DNA from: Apus apus
Lineage: Eukaryota; Chordata; Aves; Apodiformes; Apodidae
Direction of reading: 5' to 3'
Assembly (NCBI RefSeq): GCF_020740795.1
Contig: NC_067283.1
Location: 127,816,568 to 127,880,567 of the forward strand
DNA length: 64,000 bases
Shown here: positions 24,101 to 34,634 of the stretch, piece after piece
Numbering within the stretch: the stretch's first letter is position 1
How the letters are laid out: every line of letters begins with the position of its first letter
Position numbers and translations under genes: made by a program
Notes under the pieces: model-generated
Database searches by the model: none
What the model saw: the letters and a program-made list of their open reading frames with translations, nothing else
What the model was told of the DNA's origin: nothing

Positions 24101-27100
24101 TCATCTCCACCCAGTTTTATCTATGCATGTCCTGCCTGTGACATTACCCTTATTCTCACTTTCTCAACTTTTAGCCACTGTTAAACTCCAACTGTCACAT
24201 ATGCCTGACACATACAAAGCATAGTACTTCTTTGCCTTTTCCTAGTCTTCCTGAAATGCAATATCCCCTCTTGATACTTCAAACTAATGCACACAGTGAT
24301 TGATTATTCAATTCAGTTGGCATTTAACGCCAAGCTTCTAATACTTCAGAGAATGAATAAATTGCCATCAACCTCAGGAAGAATGGTGAAGAAAAGGATT
24401 TACAAGGTAGTATATTTTTCTTGTTTATGCTAGATTTCTAGAAGGTAAGAATTCAGAAAATCCTGAAAGTATACATGGCATACAACTTTGTGTGTATATT
24501 TGCCATTACAAAGCAAGGAATTGCAAGTGTTGTGCCATGCCTGTTGAATCACTGATGTGTGCATATAACCATTTACTCTTCAGTTTCTAAGAGATCATGC
24601 TTCTCATAATAGAGAAATGACAGCTCCAGGAACTGAAACACACTGTAACTCTGAAGCTTCTCCAGAATTACAGAACAGTAACAAAATAAAAGCCTAGATA
24701 TGAACTGAAAGATGAAAAAGCTTCACTGACAAAAGGGAAAAAAGAAGTTCTTCCTTTTTAACAGAAATCCTAGTACCTATAAATCGTGTTAAAGCCTAAT
24801 ATTTTTGTCTAAGATTTGATTGAAGACTAAGGACTTCACCTGTAAAAATCTAAATATCTATTCTAAAATTAGTATTGGTGTGTTTTGATTTTTCAAACTA
24901 CTGATAACCACACAAAAAATCAATGCATGTAAGCCAGTTCTTGGCCTGTTATCTGACATAGCTGACCAAAATATGAACTGTTTTATGAATTGGCTTCTGA
25001 TATTCTGATATGACACTTCATCATCTGGGAAGAAGTCAGGCTTTTGCTAGCAGGAAGACATACCTTAAGATGGACTAAATAAAAGGTCTACTTCCATGCA
25101 GAGGATCCAACTATTAAAGAATTAATTTCCTTTATCACATAGATTAGGAATAAAGTATTAAGCAAACTAACAGCTTAATATGAATAAATACGTTCTTTAC
25201 TCTAGTTTAGTTATTTCATGTATCTCTGAAAAATATTAGGAATCATATGTTTTTCATTCTTTATGATAGTATGTTTCATATGCAGTAAAAAGACAAGACA
25301 AGAAAAAAGGGGCCAAAAAAGTGAGACAAAGAAAATGAAACGTGAGAAGAGTGAGCCAAGTTAGCTGAGAAATTTGGTATTGTACAGTTCTCACCTTGTC
25401 GTTAAGCCTGGAGAAGTCAGTGTATCGTCTGAAAACCACCCAACTTTCTTCTGGACTTCTTTTTACCAGTATTTTGTACACCTGTGCAGAAAAACAGAAG
25501 TATCAGAAAAATGTGCAGAACTTAAGGCTGCAGTGATTGGAAAGCTGGTATTTATTTCTTAATGAAAAAAAACCTCATCGATTAAAAAAAAAATCCTTAA
25601 TTGGATTAAATGCCCCCCCCCCCAATTATCAGTACAAACAATATAAATTAATTTCAGAATTCAGTTTCTGTAATTCCTAAATACATTGAACTATTTTATG
25701 TCTGTAAGAAACTGTAAAAACTGCATCCCAACTCTTTCCCAGAAAAAACCCAAGTCTCAGTTATCAAAGAGGTAAGTGAAGTATATTCTAGTGATCTACT
25801 TTAACCTGTGCTGAATTACAGTTTTACTCATCAATCCTTGAGGCCCATCTGTTTTTAAGATGGCTGTAATAATCAGTAACTGAGTGTTATATTGTTTTAA
25901 GATGTCTCATCTGACTTGACTCACAAGGAAAAGTGGTGCAGGATAAAAATAACATTTTGCTTTGCTTCCATTTGTTTTGAGCATTAGGTTTTGTATTTCC
26001 AGGTGAATATGACCACTTGCCTAAATAACCACATCAGAACAATTATACTGAAGTAATGGATTCTCTGAATCATGATTGAGCAAGGCAACAACACAGCAGT
26101 GCCATTCTGCTATTTAAAGGCAAATGGATAAATACAACATTAATATTTTTTTTTAACTAATTACCTTTTCAGAGGACTTATATTCAAATGTCTGAATACA
26201 AACAATCTACCAGCACATAATTTCAACTAAAATTATTAACTGGTGTCTAGTAAAGAAGGATTCTCATATCACAACTTTGTATTTCCAACACAAGGAAAGA
26301 GGCTCTGTACTGGGTTAGCTTTCCCAGTTTAGGTGTTCCCTAGTTTAAAAAAAATAAAATACAAGGAAGAAAAAGGTAATTTTGGAATCACAGTGATAAA
26401 CAATCCCTTATAGTTATTTAGCCAAATTCTATTTAAAACATTTTCGAATATGCTACACAACAAAATCTTTCCCAGCATGTCAAGTTTTCACAGCAGGTTA
26501 TCTTAGCTGATAAAATTATTTTTCTTGTTGTAGTCCCAGATAAGGTAACCCCACTGCTAGACAACTTTTGTACACATGCAAGACTGTTTTTAGCACTTTT
26601 GTATACTATATTGAACTTGCAGACAATTACACAAACTGCAGATAACTATGGTGCAAATTAAAATAATTTTTCAGCAAATACTTCTTACCTACTTTTTAAA
26701 CACAAAATTCCACTTTCAAGCAGCAGCATCTGTGGAAGTCATGGACTGTGATAGAAGCAGTATTTCAGTCACTAACAAAAAGCTATTATATTTTAAAAGT
26801 CATGCTGTGAGACACGCCTCTGAAGCCAGCATTAAAATGTAATTCTTCTGCCTTGCATTTTCTGCATAAATGTTTGTCCAAATGTTTTAGCTTTCTTGTA
26901 ATACCAAAAGCATAAAAAGAGTTTTATTTTATGAAAATTGTGAAGACTCTTTGCTTGTACACAGCAAAGCATCAAACAAGAGGTTTGGAATATGCTTGCT
27001 GATTTACTTGCTGATTAGTATTTTATTTTTTCATTCTGCTAAAAGTTTTGCAGAGACATAGCTTACAAACGTACATGTGAAAAAATCCAGCTAGTTTGAC

Positions 27101-29481
27101 CCTCACTGTGAATGGTTTCCAAGCAAGTAACAGACAAAAAAAAAAAGTCTTCACAAATTATGGTCATAAGAAAAGCAATGAGATCATGATTGCTGGCCAC
27201 AAAAACCAAAAGGTCAACCTGAAACAAACATCCTTGGTTTTCTTGCCAAAGTTGAAAAAAGTCTGGGTTGTAGTTTGTTTTTTTTCAATGAAGGATTACC
27301 AAAAAATAATTAATAATCAAGATTTGTAATGAATAACAAGAAAAACTAGATAATTACAAAACTAGTTGTCAGCTCCTTCACACAAGGTTTTCACAAAAAA
27401 CTACAAATTAACAAATTCAAGTAATGCAAATCAATCCTGAATTGCCTTATTCCACAAATACAAAATATTCAATGAAAAGATGCCAATTAGTAACAATCTT
27501 CAGCTGACTCAGCATCTCATAACGATTTCCAGTTGGCTTAAAACAAAGTGCTAACTGAACATTTCAGGACTGTCAACTCACTGAAACCAATTGCTTACAA
27601 ACAGAGATGTTTTTCAGTCTAGGCTTTTTCTGCCATAGGCTTCAGCAGCCACATGCTCCAACATGCACTGACATTTAACTCCTGAAGTTAGTACATTACC
27701 CAGGTTTTGTAATTCAGATTTTTATTTTTGAGAACTATGAGATGCTAGCAGTAATAAAACTTCACCAACTGAGTCTCCTCTTTTTACAGATTATTTCAAT
27801 TTACTTTCCACTGTCTTCCATCTCACTGATTTTGCATTGCTCAACCAAAACTCCTAGCACTAATTACATGATAGTTTTAATGCACAATAGCAAGCTTATT
27901 GTCAGCATGCAACTGAAAACAAAGTTAATTATCTGCTTTCAGAAGCAAACATAGCAACAGAAGGGAACTCAGAAAGATCCAAAATGCAACCAAGCATTTT
28001 AATGATGAAGAACATTTAAGTTGTACTGTAACCTGGTCTCCTACATAAAATGAAAACTTTAACTCCTTGTTTTAAATATAGTGAAAAAGCATCCAACATG
28101 CATACTGGAATATGCCTTGGCATATTTTCAGTCTAACCTCTGTCAACATAAAAAGTATTTAGTTTTTAGAATATTATTTAAAGGAACCTCTTAATCTACA
28201 TGTAAAAAAAATAAAAAGTAGCATTATTCAGGTCTCTGCAAAAAGGACTTCATTACTTTACTAGTAATTGAAGTATCACAAAGGCATTAGCTTCCACAGT
28301 TTTGTAATATTTAAAAGTAGGAGAAAAATTTATCCTCTGTTTCCTCCTCAGCTATTTGTGAATAATGTTAATCTCGTGAAGTAACACAGTAAGTAGGAAA
28401 AAAAGACTTACATTGCTGAATTATCTCAAAGAAATGGTTCAACTGTATCCACAAGAACAAATGCACACATGCCTTAATGTATTTATAGGATGTAAAAAAC
28501 TGAATTGCCAGCTACAGTATATTTTGAGAAAAATCAATACAAATCAGTTAAGCTGGTGTTCTGTCATGAGATGCTGCATACGTGACACCTAACTGTTATT
28601 TTCAGAACAGATTAACCCTTCCTAGAAACTAAGCCTAGCAATGCAAGAAGTTGTAAACTACATGTATGCACTTTAATTAAAATACTGTATGTTTTTAATG
28701 TCTGTAAAAGTGAAGTATCAGGGTGTCTTATAATTAATTTAAAATAAAAGACTACATTTTTAAAGACATTCAACTATCCAGAACTTCTAGAAGTCCAGTT
28801 TCACAAGAAATTTTAACTTTGCAAGGAATTCCTAACTTTCCTAGTAGAAACTGATGCCAGAAGTAAAATTAATCCCTTCTATTACACGTACGCAATTACA
28901 GGAAAGCCTGTTTCTGAGTCTCAATTTTCCCACCTGTATAATGGGAATGATATTTTCCTGTCAGAAGGCAGTTTTTTGAAGTTAAATTTGCATTTGTAAA
29001 GTGCTCCAACATCCCTGAATGGTGGGATTAATTACTGAAAGAGAATGCAAAGCACATTCAATTGTTATCTTGTCATTACAGGATGAATTATACCATCCCC
29101 GAAACTTACAGTGAATTTTGCCCTTTCCTCCATCACCTCATAACCCAGTATAGTAGGTGTGGACGGTCGATCCTCCCAACTCCTGGAATCTGTATTCTGC
29201 TCTATTTCTTCTACGGGTTGAGTACAGTACTCTATGGATGTATCCATACCAGTAAATTTAGTCCTAACAAGTGAACTACTACATACAGATGACGTAGAAC
29301 CAAGCTGGTCAGGCACGTTCATCTTTTTAAAACTACCAATTGTAGAGTCCTCCAGCTGTCCCTTTGAGGAGCTGGAACTCGTTGAGATGCTTCCAAAAGA
29401 AGAACTTCTTTGGTTTCTGTTTGTAAAGCTGGATGATGAATTTCCAATAGGAATAGGAACAGGAACATATGGTGTTGCCAT
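6022..29481 (-). CDS. SNX16: Sorting nexin 16 (SNX16), complete 7-coding-exon gene
   Basis: SNX16 is a PX-domain sorting nexin. In characterised vertebrates it binds phosphatidylinositol 3-phosphate on early and late endosomes and acts in endosomal trafficking. Seven exons join with GT-AG borders and matching phases into 345 codons plus stop, against about 344 residues known for the mammalian protein. Residues 1-104 are Ser/Thr/Pro-rich. The PX domain spans about 105-218, with RRYTDF at 142-147 and the proline loop ALPPKRWF at 164-171, both typical of phosphoinositide-binding PX folds. A coiled coil follows at about 224-272, then an acidic tail ending DEE. The start was chosen because MATPYVPVP opens the conserved N-terminus and has A at -3 and G at +4. 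Introns contain only repeats and unrecognised DNA. No frame disruption is seen, so the gene looks functional. Identification is from family knowledge, not a database search. Confidence 0.97.
6415..6531 (-). CDS. SNX16: SNX16 coding exon 6 (residues 272-311)
   Basis: Completes Arg272, then encodes [20 protein letters not shown] and [18 protein letters not shown], ending with TG of a split Cys codon. The segment is acidic and low in hydrophobics, so probably disordered. It keeps recognisable family features ([10 protein letters not shown]). Acceptor TTGTAG, donor GTAAAT. Confidence 0.93.
7712..7848 (-). CDS. SNX16: SNX16 coding exon 5 (residues 227-272, coiled coil)
   Basis: Encodes [20 protein letters not shown], then [20 protein letters not shown] and IERRI, with two bases of a split Arg codon at the end. 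Leu/Ile residues recur with heptad-like spacing among Glu/Lys/Gln, which fits the coiled coil known to mediate SNX16 self-association. The acceptor is CTTTTAG before 7848, and the donor GTATGT follows 7712. Confidence 0.95.
7849..9954. other. SNX16 intron, part without recognised features
   Basis: Intronic DNA between the coiled-coil exon and the CR1 pair. Short ORFs on both strands have no family signature. The 9250-9660 stretch is somewhat richer in ORFs but shows no recognisable protein. Confidence 0.6.
9955..11092 (+). mobile_element. Old CR1 LINE copy A, internally deleted
   Basis: Collinear with CR1 ORF2: the linker before the RT (tttaggtgagcacacctc, atccatgggaaac), the RT N-terminal segment (10262-10440, parallel to [13 protein letters not shown] in copy B), a jump near 10640, then the 3' domain (10700 onward) and the CR1 tail gttggactagatgatctc at 11047. 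Many stops and gaps make it a dead copy. The tail ends in AATAATAATAA rather than the ATTCTATG type, so it belongs to a different and older subfamily than copy B. Left edge approximate. Confidence 0.8.
11235..12707 (+). pseudogene. CR1 ORF2 reverse transcriptase fragment (copy B)
   Basis: The frame, open from 11124 to 12821, encodes CR1 protein from about 11235: a basic linker ([20 protein letters not shown]), RT fingers and palm ([57 protein letters not shown]) and the catalytic FADD at 12459-12470. The first ~37 codons of the open frame are not CR1. Near 12707 a base present in the related copy at 57425-59150 is missing, and the frame shifts. All RT catalytic motifs are intact, but with no 5' half and a frameshift it cannot be an autonomous element. 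Confidence 0.9.
12708..13261 (+). pseudogene. CR1 ORF2 C-terminal domain after frameshift (copy B)
   Basis: Continuing in the next frame (open from 12725): [20 protein letters not shown], then [38 protein letters not shown] and [20 protein letters not shown] up to a stop at 13259-13261. This is the usual end of CR1 ORF2, so the element's 3' end is complete. Confidence 0.9.
13343..14235. other. SNX16 intron segment, nothing recognised
   Basis: AT-rich intronic sequence between the CR1 tail and exon 4, without repeats or ORFs I recognise. Confidence 0.6.
14236..14305 (-). CDS. SNX16: SNX16 coding exon 4 (residues 203-226, end of PX)
   Basis: A 70-base exon too small to appear as a clear ORF. 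The first base completes Cys203, then it reads [20 protein letters not shown] and ESR, the last PX helix and a linker. The acceptor is TAAAG and the donor GTAAGT at 14235. An alternative acceptor AG eight bases further in (TTGCAG) would break the frame, so the upstream AG is preferred. Confidence 0.93.
14797..14842. repeat. AT-rich inverted repeat
   Basis: Arms TATATCTATATA (14814-14825) and its exact reverse complement TATATAGATATA (14827-14838), separated by one base, within a longer AT-rich run. Could extrude a cruciform or be unstable. Confidence 0.85.
16115..16246 (+). mobile_element. Short CR1 3' tail
   Basis: Segment gcgttcaagggtaggg through ggtgatctttaaggtccctt to tatcattctatg. It has the CR1 3' terminal arrangement but is diverged and about 130 bases long. 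Confidence 0.75.
18040..18900 (-). mobile_element. Ancient CR1/L3-like LINE relic
   Basis: Reading the plus strand, phrases typical of antisense copies of old amniote CR1/L3 LINEs occur in the right order: agagtccatccagcactag (18047), accatttaagctttgtctc (18132), tcactcagtcctttgggatc (18652), then a degraded match to the segment around the RT active site (tttccagatattctgaacat). Very diverged and gappy. Recognition is by memory of these families, not alignment. Confidence 0.5.
19630..19847 (+). mobile_element. CR1 3' fragment
   Basis: agacatcaggaagaatttct, then ggttgcccagggaagttgtg, then the tail gatgatctttaaggtcc and ccattctatgatt. It shares its tail (ending aaccttaaccattct) with the copy at 54299, so both are one subfamily. 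Confidence 0.9.
20175..20323 (-). CDS. SNX16: SNX16 coding exon 3 (residues 154-203, PX domain)
   Basis: This exon encodes [20 protein letters not shown], then [18 protein letters not shown] and [11 protein letters not shown], ending with two bases (TG) of a split Cys codon. It supplies the PX proline-rich loop, which inserts in the membrane, and the following helices. The acceptor is a pyrimidine tract ending TTTCAG at 20324, and the donor is GTATGT at 20174. Confidence 0.97.
21110..21460 (-). mobile_element. CR1 3' fragment, young subfamily
   Basis: Starts on the plus strand with atagaatcatagaatcctag and ggttggaagggacctcgaaa, i.e. the reverse complement of a CR1 tail, then the C-terminal ORF2 codons (minus-strand [20 protein letters not shown]). 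Breaks off after gatgaggtcacccctc. Very similar to the ends of the copies at 11235 and 57425. Confidence 0.93.
23034..23655 (-). mobile_element. CR1 3' fragment, older subfamily
   Basis: catagaatgccaggttggaa at the left marks the 3' end. The body carries the C-terminal ORF2 region (minus-strand [20 protein letters not shown] near 23637). Diverged, with frame breaks. Right edge approximate. Confidence 0.87.
25395..25481 (-). CDS. SNX16: SNX16 coding exon 2 (residues 125-153, PX domain)
   Basis: This 87-base, phase-0 exon encodes [16 protein letters not shown] followed by [13 protein letters not shown]. The RRYTDF motif (142-147) carries the basic residue and tyrosine that contact the 3-phosphate and ring of PI3P in PX domains. 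The acceptor TGCACAG precedes 25481 and the donor GTGAGA follows 25395. Confidence 0.97.
25482..29109. other. SNX16 intron after the first coding exon
   Basis: 3.6 kb intron, AT-rich, with a poly-C tract near 25612-25623 and a MIR-like relic (28905-29030). Nothing else is recognised. Confidence 0.8.
28905..29030 (+). repeat. MIR-like SINE relic
   Basis: ctgagtctcaattttcccac, ctgtataatgggaatgata, and 60 bases later gcatttgtaaagtgct. This is the order and spacing of the MIR core and 3' part. Ends 80 bases before the exon border at 29110. Confidence 0.6.
29110..29481 (-). CDS. SNX16: SNX16 first coding exon (residues 1-124)
   Basis: This exon encodes residues 1-124: MATPYVPVP, a long Ser-rich low-complexity stretch (about 14-45), [15 protein letters not shown], and [15 protein letters not shown] leading into the first strand of the PX domain (EERAKFT). 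The exon ends at a codon boundary in front of a GTAAGT donor at 29109. The Ser-rich region is probably disordered and open to phosphorylation (inference). Confidence 0.97.
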
Positions 29482-29572
29482 CCTTCATGAAAAAAGCCTC
29501 AGTTTTTGGTCCAGGAGTTTAAGGTTCATTCACTGTATAAGCCATGTTTTCTTTCCTTTTCAAGAACAGTAT
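29482..29572 (-). other. SNX16: SNX16 5' UTR part of the first coding exon
   Basis: Upstream of the ATG the exon probably extends 91 bases to a CTTCACTGCAG acceptor whose last base is at 29573. It should be joined to a noncoding first exon in the CpG island near 34.4 kb. It contains a short upstream ORF (separate entry). The acceptor is inferred from sequence; no transcript data were available. Confidence 0.65.
29519..29545 (-). promoter_or_regulatory. Upstream ORF in SNX16 leader
   Basis: Reading the minus strand, ATG at 29545-29543 is followed by eight sense codons (MAYTVNEP) and TAA at 29521-29519. The start has A at -3 and G at +4, as strong as the main start. It stops 37 bases before the SNX16 ATG, so reinitiation or leaky scanning would be needed. 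A second upstream ATG at 29488, in weak context, overlaps the main start in another frame. A translational brake is an inference. Confidence 0.55.
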
Positions 29573-32500
29573 CTGCAGTGAAGGACAGAAAATACTGTTG
29601 TAGTTTTTAAGTGAAAGCAACGCTAAGATACTGCTTTGGAATAATTTGTATCAGCAGTGAGATGGTAGGTAGCAATACTGATGGTTTAACATTTTTTCAC
29701 AAGGAATTTGGCTTCATATAAATTGTTGGACAGCTTTACAGCAGTTCTGTGTCTTTCACAGCTATTAAAATGTAAATTACAGAAAGTTAAAGTAAGATTA
29801 CATAAGAATAAATTTTTTTTGTCATTTTTGATTTAAGTGCTACTTTGTTTGACTGAAAAAGCAGCAATTTTTAGACATTGAAGAAGCTGGTGTAGTTTCA
29901 GTGGCTGATTTATATAACCAGTACAAAAGCTTTTCTCAGAATTGCTTCTGAAGGACAGCTGGTGCAGACTACATGAGCCAAACATGCATGCAACAGTATA
30001 CATTACATAAAATAAAAGACAACACAGTTAACAACTTAGGTGAAAACATATTTGAATATATTACATATTCACTGAAGTATAATGGATCAGTTTTCAAAGC
30101 GAAATGTTTTTTCAAAACAACTCTTGTTCCACGTACTGCTGCAGACATTTGTAATGACATTAACTGGGCCCATTTTCTGTAGCTTGAATTGGAGCAATTA
30201 AGTTTTACAAGCATGCACATCAAAAGCAGTGTTGTAATAGCAGCTAGTTTTCCATTCCAGCACATTAAAATGGAAAAAAACAAGTTAAGGGAAAAAAGAT
30301 AAAGAAAAGATTTGATACTTCTTCTTCAAGGAAACAATTTCAAGCCAAAATTACTATGTTGTGAGCATGTGTGTACACTTCTAAAAAAAAAAAAAAGGGC
30401 AAAAGAAGGACAGAATACTTAATAGTATTTAATACTTAATACTATTTAAATACTTAATACTTTTAGGACAGCAGTATCATACTGCCAAAAAATCTCCTCC
30501 TTTTAACAAAGTACCCTAAGCAGTATTCTTACAAGATGCAAATTAGATGCCATCTTTTTGGATTAATAGGATTTGAGTCACCACCCATTTCACCCAAGAG
30601 TACACCAATCAACTTTGAGGCTGCAGGTTGCTGTGAAATGGGAAACCATCAACTGATTCACATACACACACACATATATATAAAATCAATCATCTACAGG
30701 AGTAAAAACCAAATGAGTTTCCTAATTGCCAGGGTGAAGTGATGTTTGCATTCTGTTGCTCTAAATAAATCTTAGCAAGCATGAATAAGGAAATAAATAT
30801 GAAGTGAACCAGAATCAACATGAAAGAAAAACGTTCTTAAAATAATTCCTTGAATGAAGAAAAAAACCAAACTTCCTCATCCTCTCACCTACACAGGGAA
30901 ATCTTCACACACTGTATGTTAGAAAGCTCAGGGAACTTGACCAAAGAGAACAATTTCAAACTTACAGTGCCTCCGAGAGAGTACCTCTGCTTCACTAAGG
31001 GGTGAGGTGAGGCTGGATACTAAGCAGAACCAAAGGGAGCAGAAAGGTCAGTATCATAAACCCCTGTTTCTATTGCAGCACAGCCCTGTGCTTGTTTGTG
31101 TGACTTAACTCCACGTGTCAGACAGATGACCTGCTTCAGCCTCATGTAATTTGAAAAAGTCAAGTCACACCTGTCTTGGAGACAAGACATCCTCTTGTAG
31201 CTAGACTAAGATTTTCCCACCTTTATCTCAATAAGTGAGATTTTCTGCCTTAAACAATAAAAATAGTATTTTTTTTAATTGAGGTAGAAATATTGAGACA
31301 TTAAGTATTCTCTGGTAGATTTTCTCTACCAATATTCTAGTCTGTACAAAATACCAAACAAGGAACTCCTTTTGCCCTTGACACTTAGGTGACTCTTTCA
31401 TGTTAGCAGCATAAGAAACTGGAAGCAACCCCTTAAAAGAATGCCCCCCCACCCAGCTATGTTCCTGGGAGGTGTGGGAATCCCTGTAAACAGAAGAATC
31501 CAATTGAGTCCAGATTTGCAACAAATCAAAGGATCTGTAAATAATAATTAAAAGTGGTTATCATATTCTGCTGCATGACTTTATGAATCTGAACTAGGAA
31601 AGGAAGATAAGTCCATATCTCAGGGAACTTAGTGAAGTTCACTCAGGAGTTGGAAGTTTGAGGAGAAAAAAGCCCGTACTTTTCATCACTTCTTAGAAAA
31701 AAAGAAAAAAAAGAAGCCATTTTTGCCAGTTGCAGTACTTGTGAACAGTGTCTTTCTAGAAGAACTTCTTTCTTTCAAGTGAAATGCCAGTCAAGAACTT
31801 ACTATTGCGAGCTTACATATTTACTACTACTCTTAAATGAACAGGCATTACTGACAGTCTGTACCTATACTGGCAACCAAAACAGCTCTACATGAACAGA
31901 CCTGTAGAATAAAGCACTTGGTGTTAAGAACCCAGTAACTGCACTGCATATGCTTCAGCAGATTTTATGTCAGACTGGCTATAATTTGGTACCACTGACT
32001 GAATGATTATTAGCAGCTGGACTGCATTAGGTCTGCTTCCAGAGTGCATTTTCTGGTTTAGTTTCTTTTGCACTCTGCAAGACCATCCTAAATTGTGAGC
32101 CAATGCATATTAAATGTTGATGATCACAGTATTTGCTTCTAAAGAACATTCTTGACTCAAACTAACACAGTAAACACACCCATAGATAAATAAATGGGAT
32201 TAATTCTACCAGTATCTCACCAATTCCTAACACTCAGAAGTAATGTAAGTATCAGTGAAGTAACAAAAATGCCAGGTCAAGTGAGCAAAGGGTATACAAT
32301 TTAATCTGATACCTTTCCTTCTTTTTCTGTTTTCTTGACAAAATATATCAGACTCATAAAAACAATCTTAAACTGTAAAAGTGTAGAAATTTTCAAGTAT
32401 GTAAAATATTTACATGCCATAAAATGCAATAGGGTTTAAAATTACATAATTTGCACTCTGTGAAGGCTAAACACTAGAAAAAGAATACAAAGCTCAAATG

Positions 32501-34377
32501 AGGGTCACAACCTTAGGACTCAAACTTTTTCTAAGAATACAGAAGTTTACTGCTAATTCATGCAACAAAAGGGAACAGAAAATTTAATAAAAAACACTTT
32601 AAGATAAACCATATCACTCTTTGCTTACAACAGTGCAGCAAGAGGGAAGATTTAAGTGCACGGTCTGTTAATACCCACGCTTCACTACAGACTGGTCTGG
32701 CATGTCACTGCATTAAACCAGTCGAATCATTGCACCACAAAAACTTTCTGAACAAACAGATGGCTCATGACACGCAAGAGATAATCAAGCAACTGCACCC
32801 TGTTTCTTGTGTAGATACATACTTGCTTTACTTTTTCTAAGAAATTTGTTTCCCGTTAAAAACCCGTATTTGGTCTAGTTTGATTCCCAAGTGTAAATTA
32901 AGAATGCTGTTAAGAACAATGCGTTGATGAAACGAAAAGAACATCTGCTCAAGTACAGAACTGCTAGATCTGAAACAGGATAGGACAGAGTCCCAGGAAC
33001 ACTACAGTCACATGCTACAAAACTGCATGACACCAACTTACCCTACCGGGTGTTTACAACAGCCACCTCCCTTTTTGCGGTGAAGCAAATAGGCTATAAT
33101 AAAACCACTTTAAAAGGGTTTGCCTCCAGCTTGCAGCTATCGCAATTCCAAACCCTTTTAAGCTAATGGTTTGTGTGCTCAGTGAGAAACATGCAAGCCG
33201 CACGATTCAAGGATAATAGATAAGAAACAAAACAATCCTTACTTAACAATTCTAATTGGATTTCGAAGACTTTCAGCTATGCAATTCTGTTTGTGATCTG
33301 GTTACATACATTACTGTCTCTGGACAATGCAGCCAGGCTGACCTCTGCTGTACAGGATTTAAGCACTACCATGGAAAGTCAGCTGAAGAACCAGGGGAAT
33401 TTGACAGATAAATTGCCGGGTTAGGTTTTATAAAGCTTTTTAAAAATACTAATTGTGTTAGTATTGCGTGTCAACCAAGTTACTTAACAACGTAATTCAC
33501 CTGTTTAGGCACTCAAAATTGGGGCCTATTTATCATACCTCGTACATAAACACACCAAAGCACAGAGAGGAGGGCAAGTCCTGCCTGGAGTCTGTTCCCC
33601 GATTAGAGGCAACTGAAAGAAACTTCCCCCCCCGCGTCCGCAATCCCAGAGTAGGATGTGCTGACGCTGCCTACCTCTGTGACTTAATGGTTCTGCAACA
33701 GACGAAAACCAAGGAAAGTCTGCAGCTATCGTTCACTCGGCCACCGGCACGGCCCTGGGGCAGCGAACCCGGGGCGCGGGGCGGGCCGAGCCGCCGGGTC
33801 GCTGCGGCGGTGCCGGGTGCGGGGCACGGCTGCGGAGGGGACGCGCCTCCCGCTGCCTCCGGGCCGTCACGCTCGCAGAACCGCCGCTTCCCGCCGCTTT
33901 ACGCCCCCGCCGGAGCGGCGGCCGGGCGGGCGGTACCGGAGGGGCCGACCCCGCGCAGCTGCGCGGCCCGGCAAACCTCGCCGCTCACACAGCCTGGGAA
34001 ACCAGCAGCTCTCCCGGCAGCGCCGGCTGAAGAGCCGCCCTGAGGTGAGGCGCCGCTTCCCGCCCGCCCTGCCCTGCCCGGGGAAGGGGGGTCCCGGCGC
34101 CCCAGCCACGCTCCTCGCGGCGCCCCCCGCGCCGGGACGGCGCAACCGCCGCAGCCGCCTCCGCACAGGTGCGCGGGCGCTGCGCCCCCGCCCGACGCGG
34201 CGAGGACGCGGCAGGGAGCAGGGCGGGCCTGCCCGGCGCGGGGCTCCGCCGCCCCGGCCACCCCAGCCCGCGCTCCCCGCCGCCTGACCCGCTCGCTTCC
34301 CACGGCACCTCCCGCGCCGCTCGCCCCTTCCTGCCGGGCGGGCGGGCAGGGAGGCGAGGGCGAGCGCCCCCACTCAC
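29573..34377. other. SNX16 first intron (inferred)
   Basis: About 4.8 kb between the CpG-island donor and the acceptor at 29573. Holds an AATACTT-type tandem patch (30415-30466), a short CA/TA repeat (30660-30682) and otherwise unrecognised AT-rich DNA. The right part enters the CpG island from about 33725. Confidence 0.55.
30415..30466. repeat. Short AT-rich tandem repeat
   Basis: Three imperfect copies of AATACTTAATACTATTT-like units in a row. Confidence 0.7.
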
Positions 34378-34550
34378 CTCCTCGCCGCCGCGCTCGCCTC
34401 CCGCCGCCGCGCCGCCACCGGGGCCGCCCCTCCCCGCGGCGGCCCCGCCTCTCGGGGCGCGAAGCCCCGGCCCGGGGGCGGGGAGCGGGCTGGTACCTGC
34501 GGCGGGAGGGGCGGCGGAGGACCACAAGTCCCGGCGTGCCTCGCGCCCCG
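34378..34550 (-). other. SNX16: Probable SNX16 noncoding first exon
   Basis: On the minus strand GAG|GTGAGT at 34378/34377 is a near-perfect 5' splice site. A second donor, GCAG|GTACC, sits at 34498/34497. Either could end the first exon, which would splice across about 4.8 kb to the acceptor at 29573. The right edge (transcription start) is a guess placed next to the SBS motifs. Confidence 0.5.
34520..34544 (+). promoter_or_regulatory. ZNF143/THAP11 (SBS) motif 1
   Basis: ACCACAAGT then CCCGGCGTGCCTCGCG. It matches the long SBS consensus (ACTACAA, Y, TCCCAG, then ATGC, three variable bases, GCG) with correct spacing and only a few substitutions. Confidence 0.7.
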
Positions 34551-34556
34551 GGAAAG

Positions 34557-34581
34557 CCTTCATTTCCCGGCAGGCAGCGCG
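34557..34581 (+). promoter_or_regulatory. ZNF143/THAP11 (SBS) half-motif 2
   Basis: CCCGGCAGGCAGCGCG matches the right two-thirds of the SBS consensus in register. The ACTACAA part is not conserved. Its position beside two fuller motifs supports it. Confidence 0.45.
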
Positions 34582-34634
34582 AGGCGGCTACGGCGGGCGC
34601 GCACGGGTGGTGGTGGGGGGGGGCACCACCCTGC

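Larger units (their letters stand above)
20324..25394. other. SNX16 intron between coding exons 2 and 3
   Basis: 5.1 kb intron with two minus-strand CR1 fragments (21110 and 23034). The other parts, including an open frame at 23631-24089, show no recognisable protein. Confidence 0.8.

Noticed and set aside
25612..25623. Poly-C tract (also near 46026) as a structured element
   Set aside because: A homopolymer run with no paired tracts or conserved surroundings, best seen as simple sequence.
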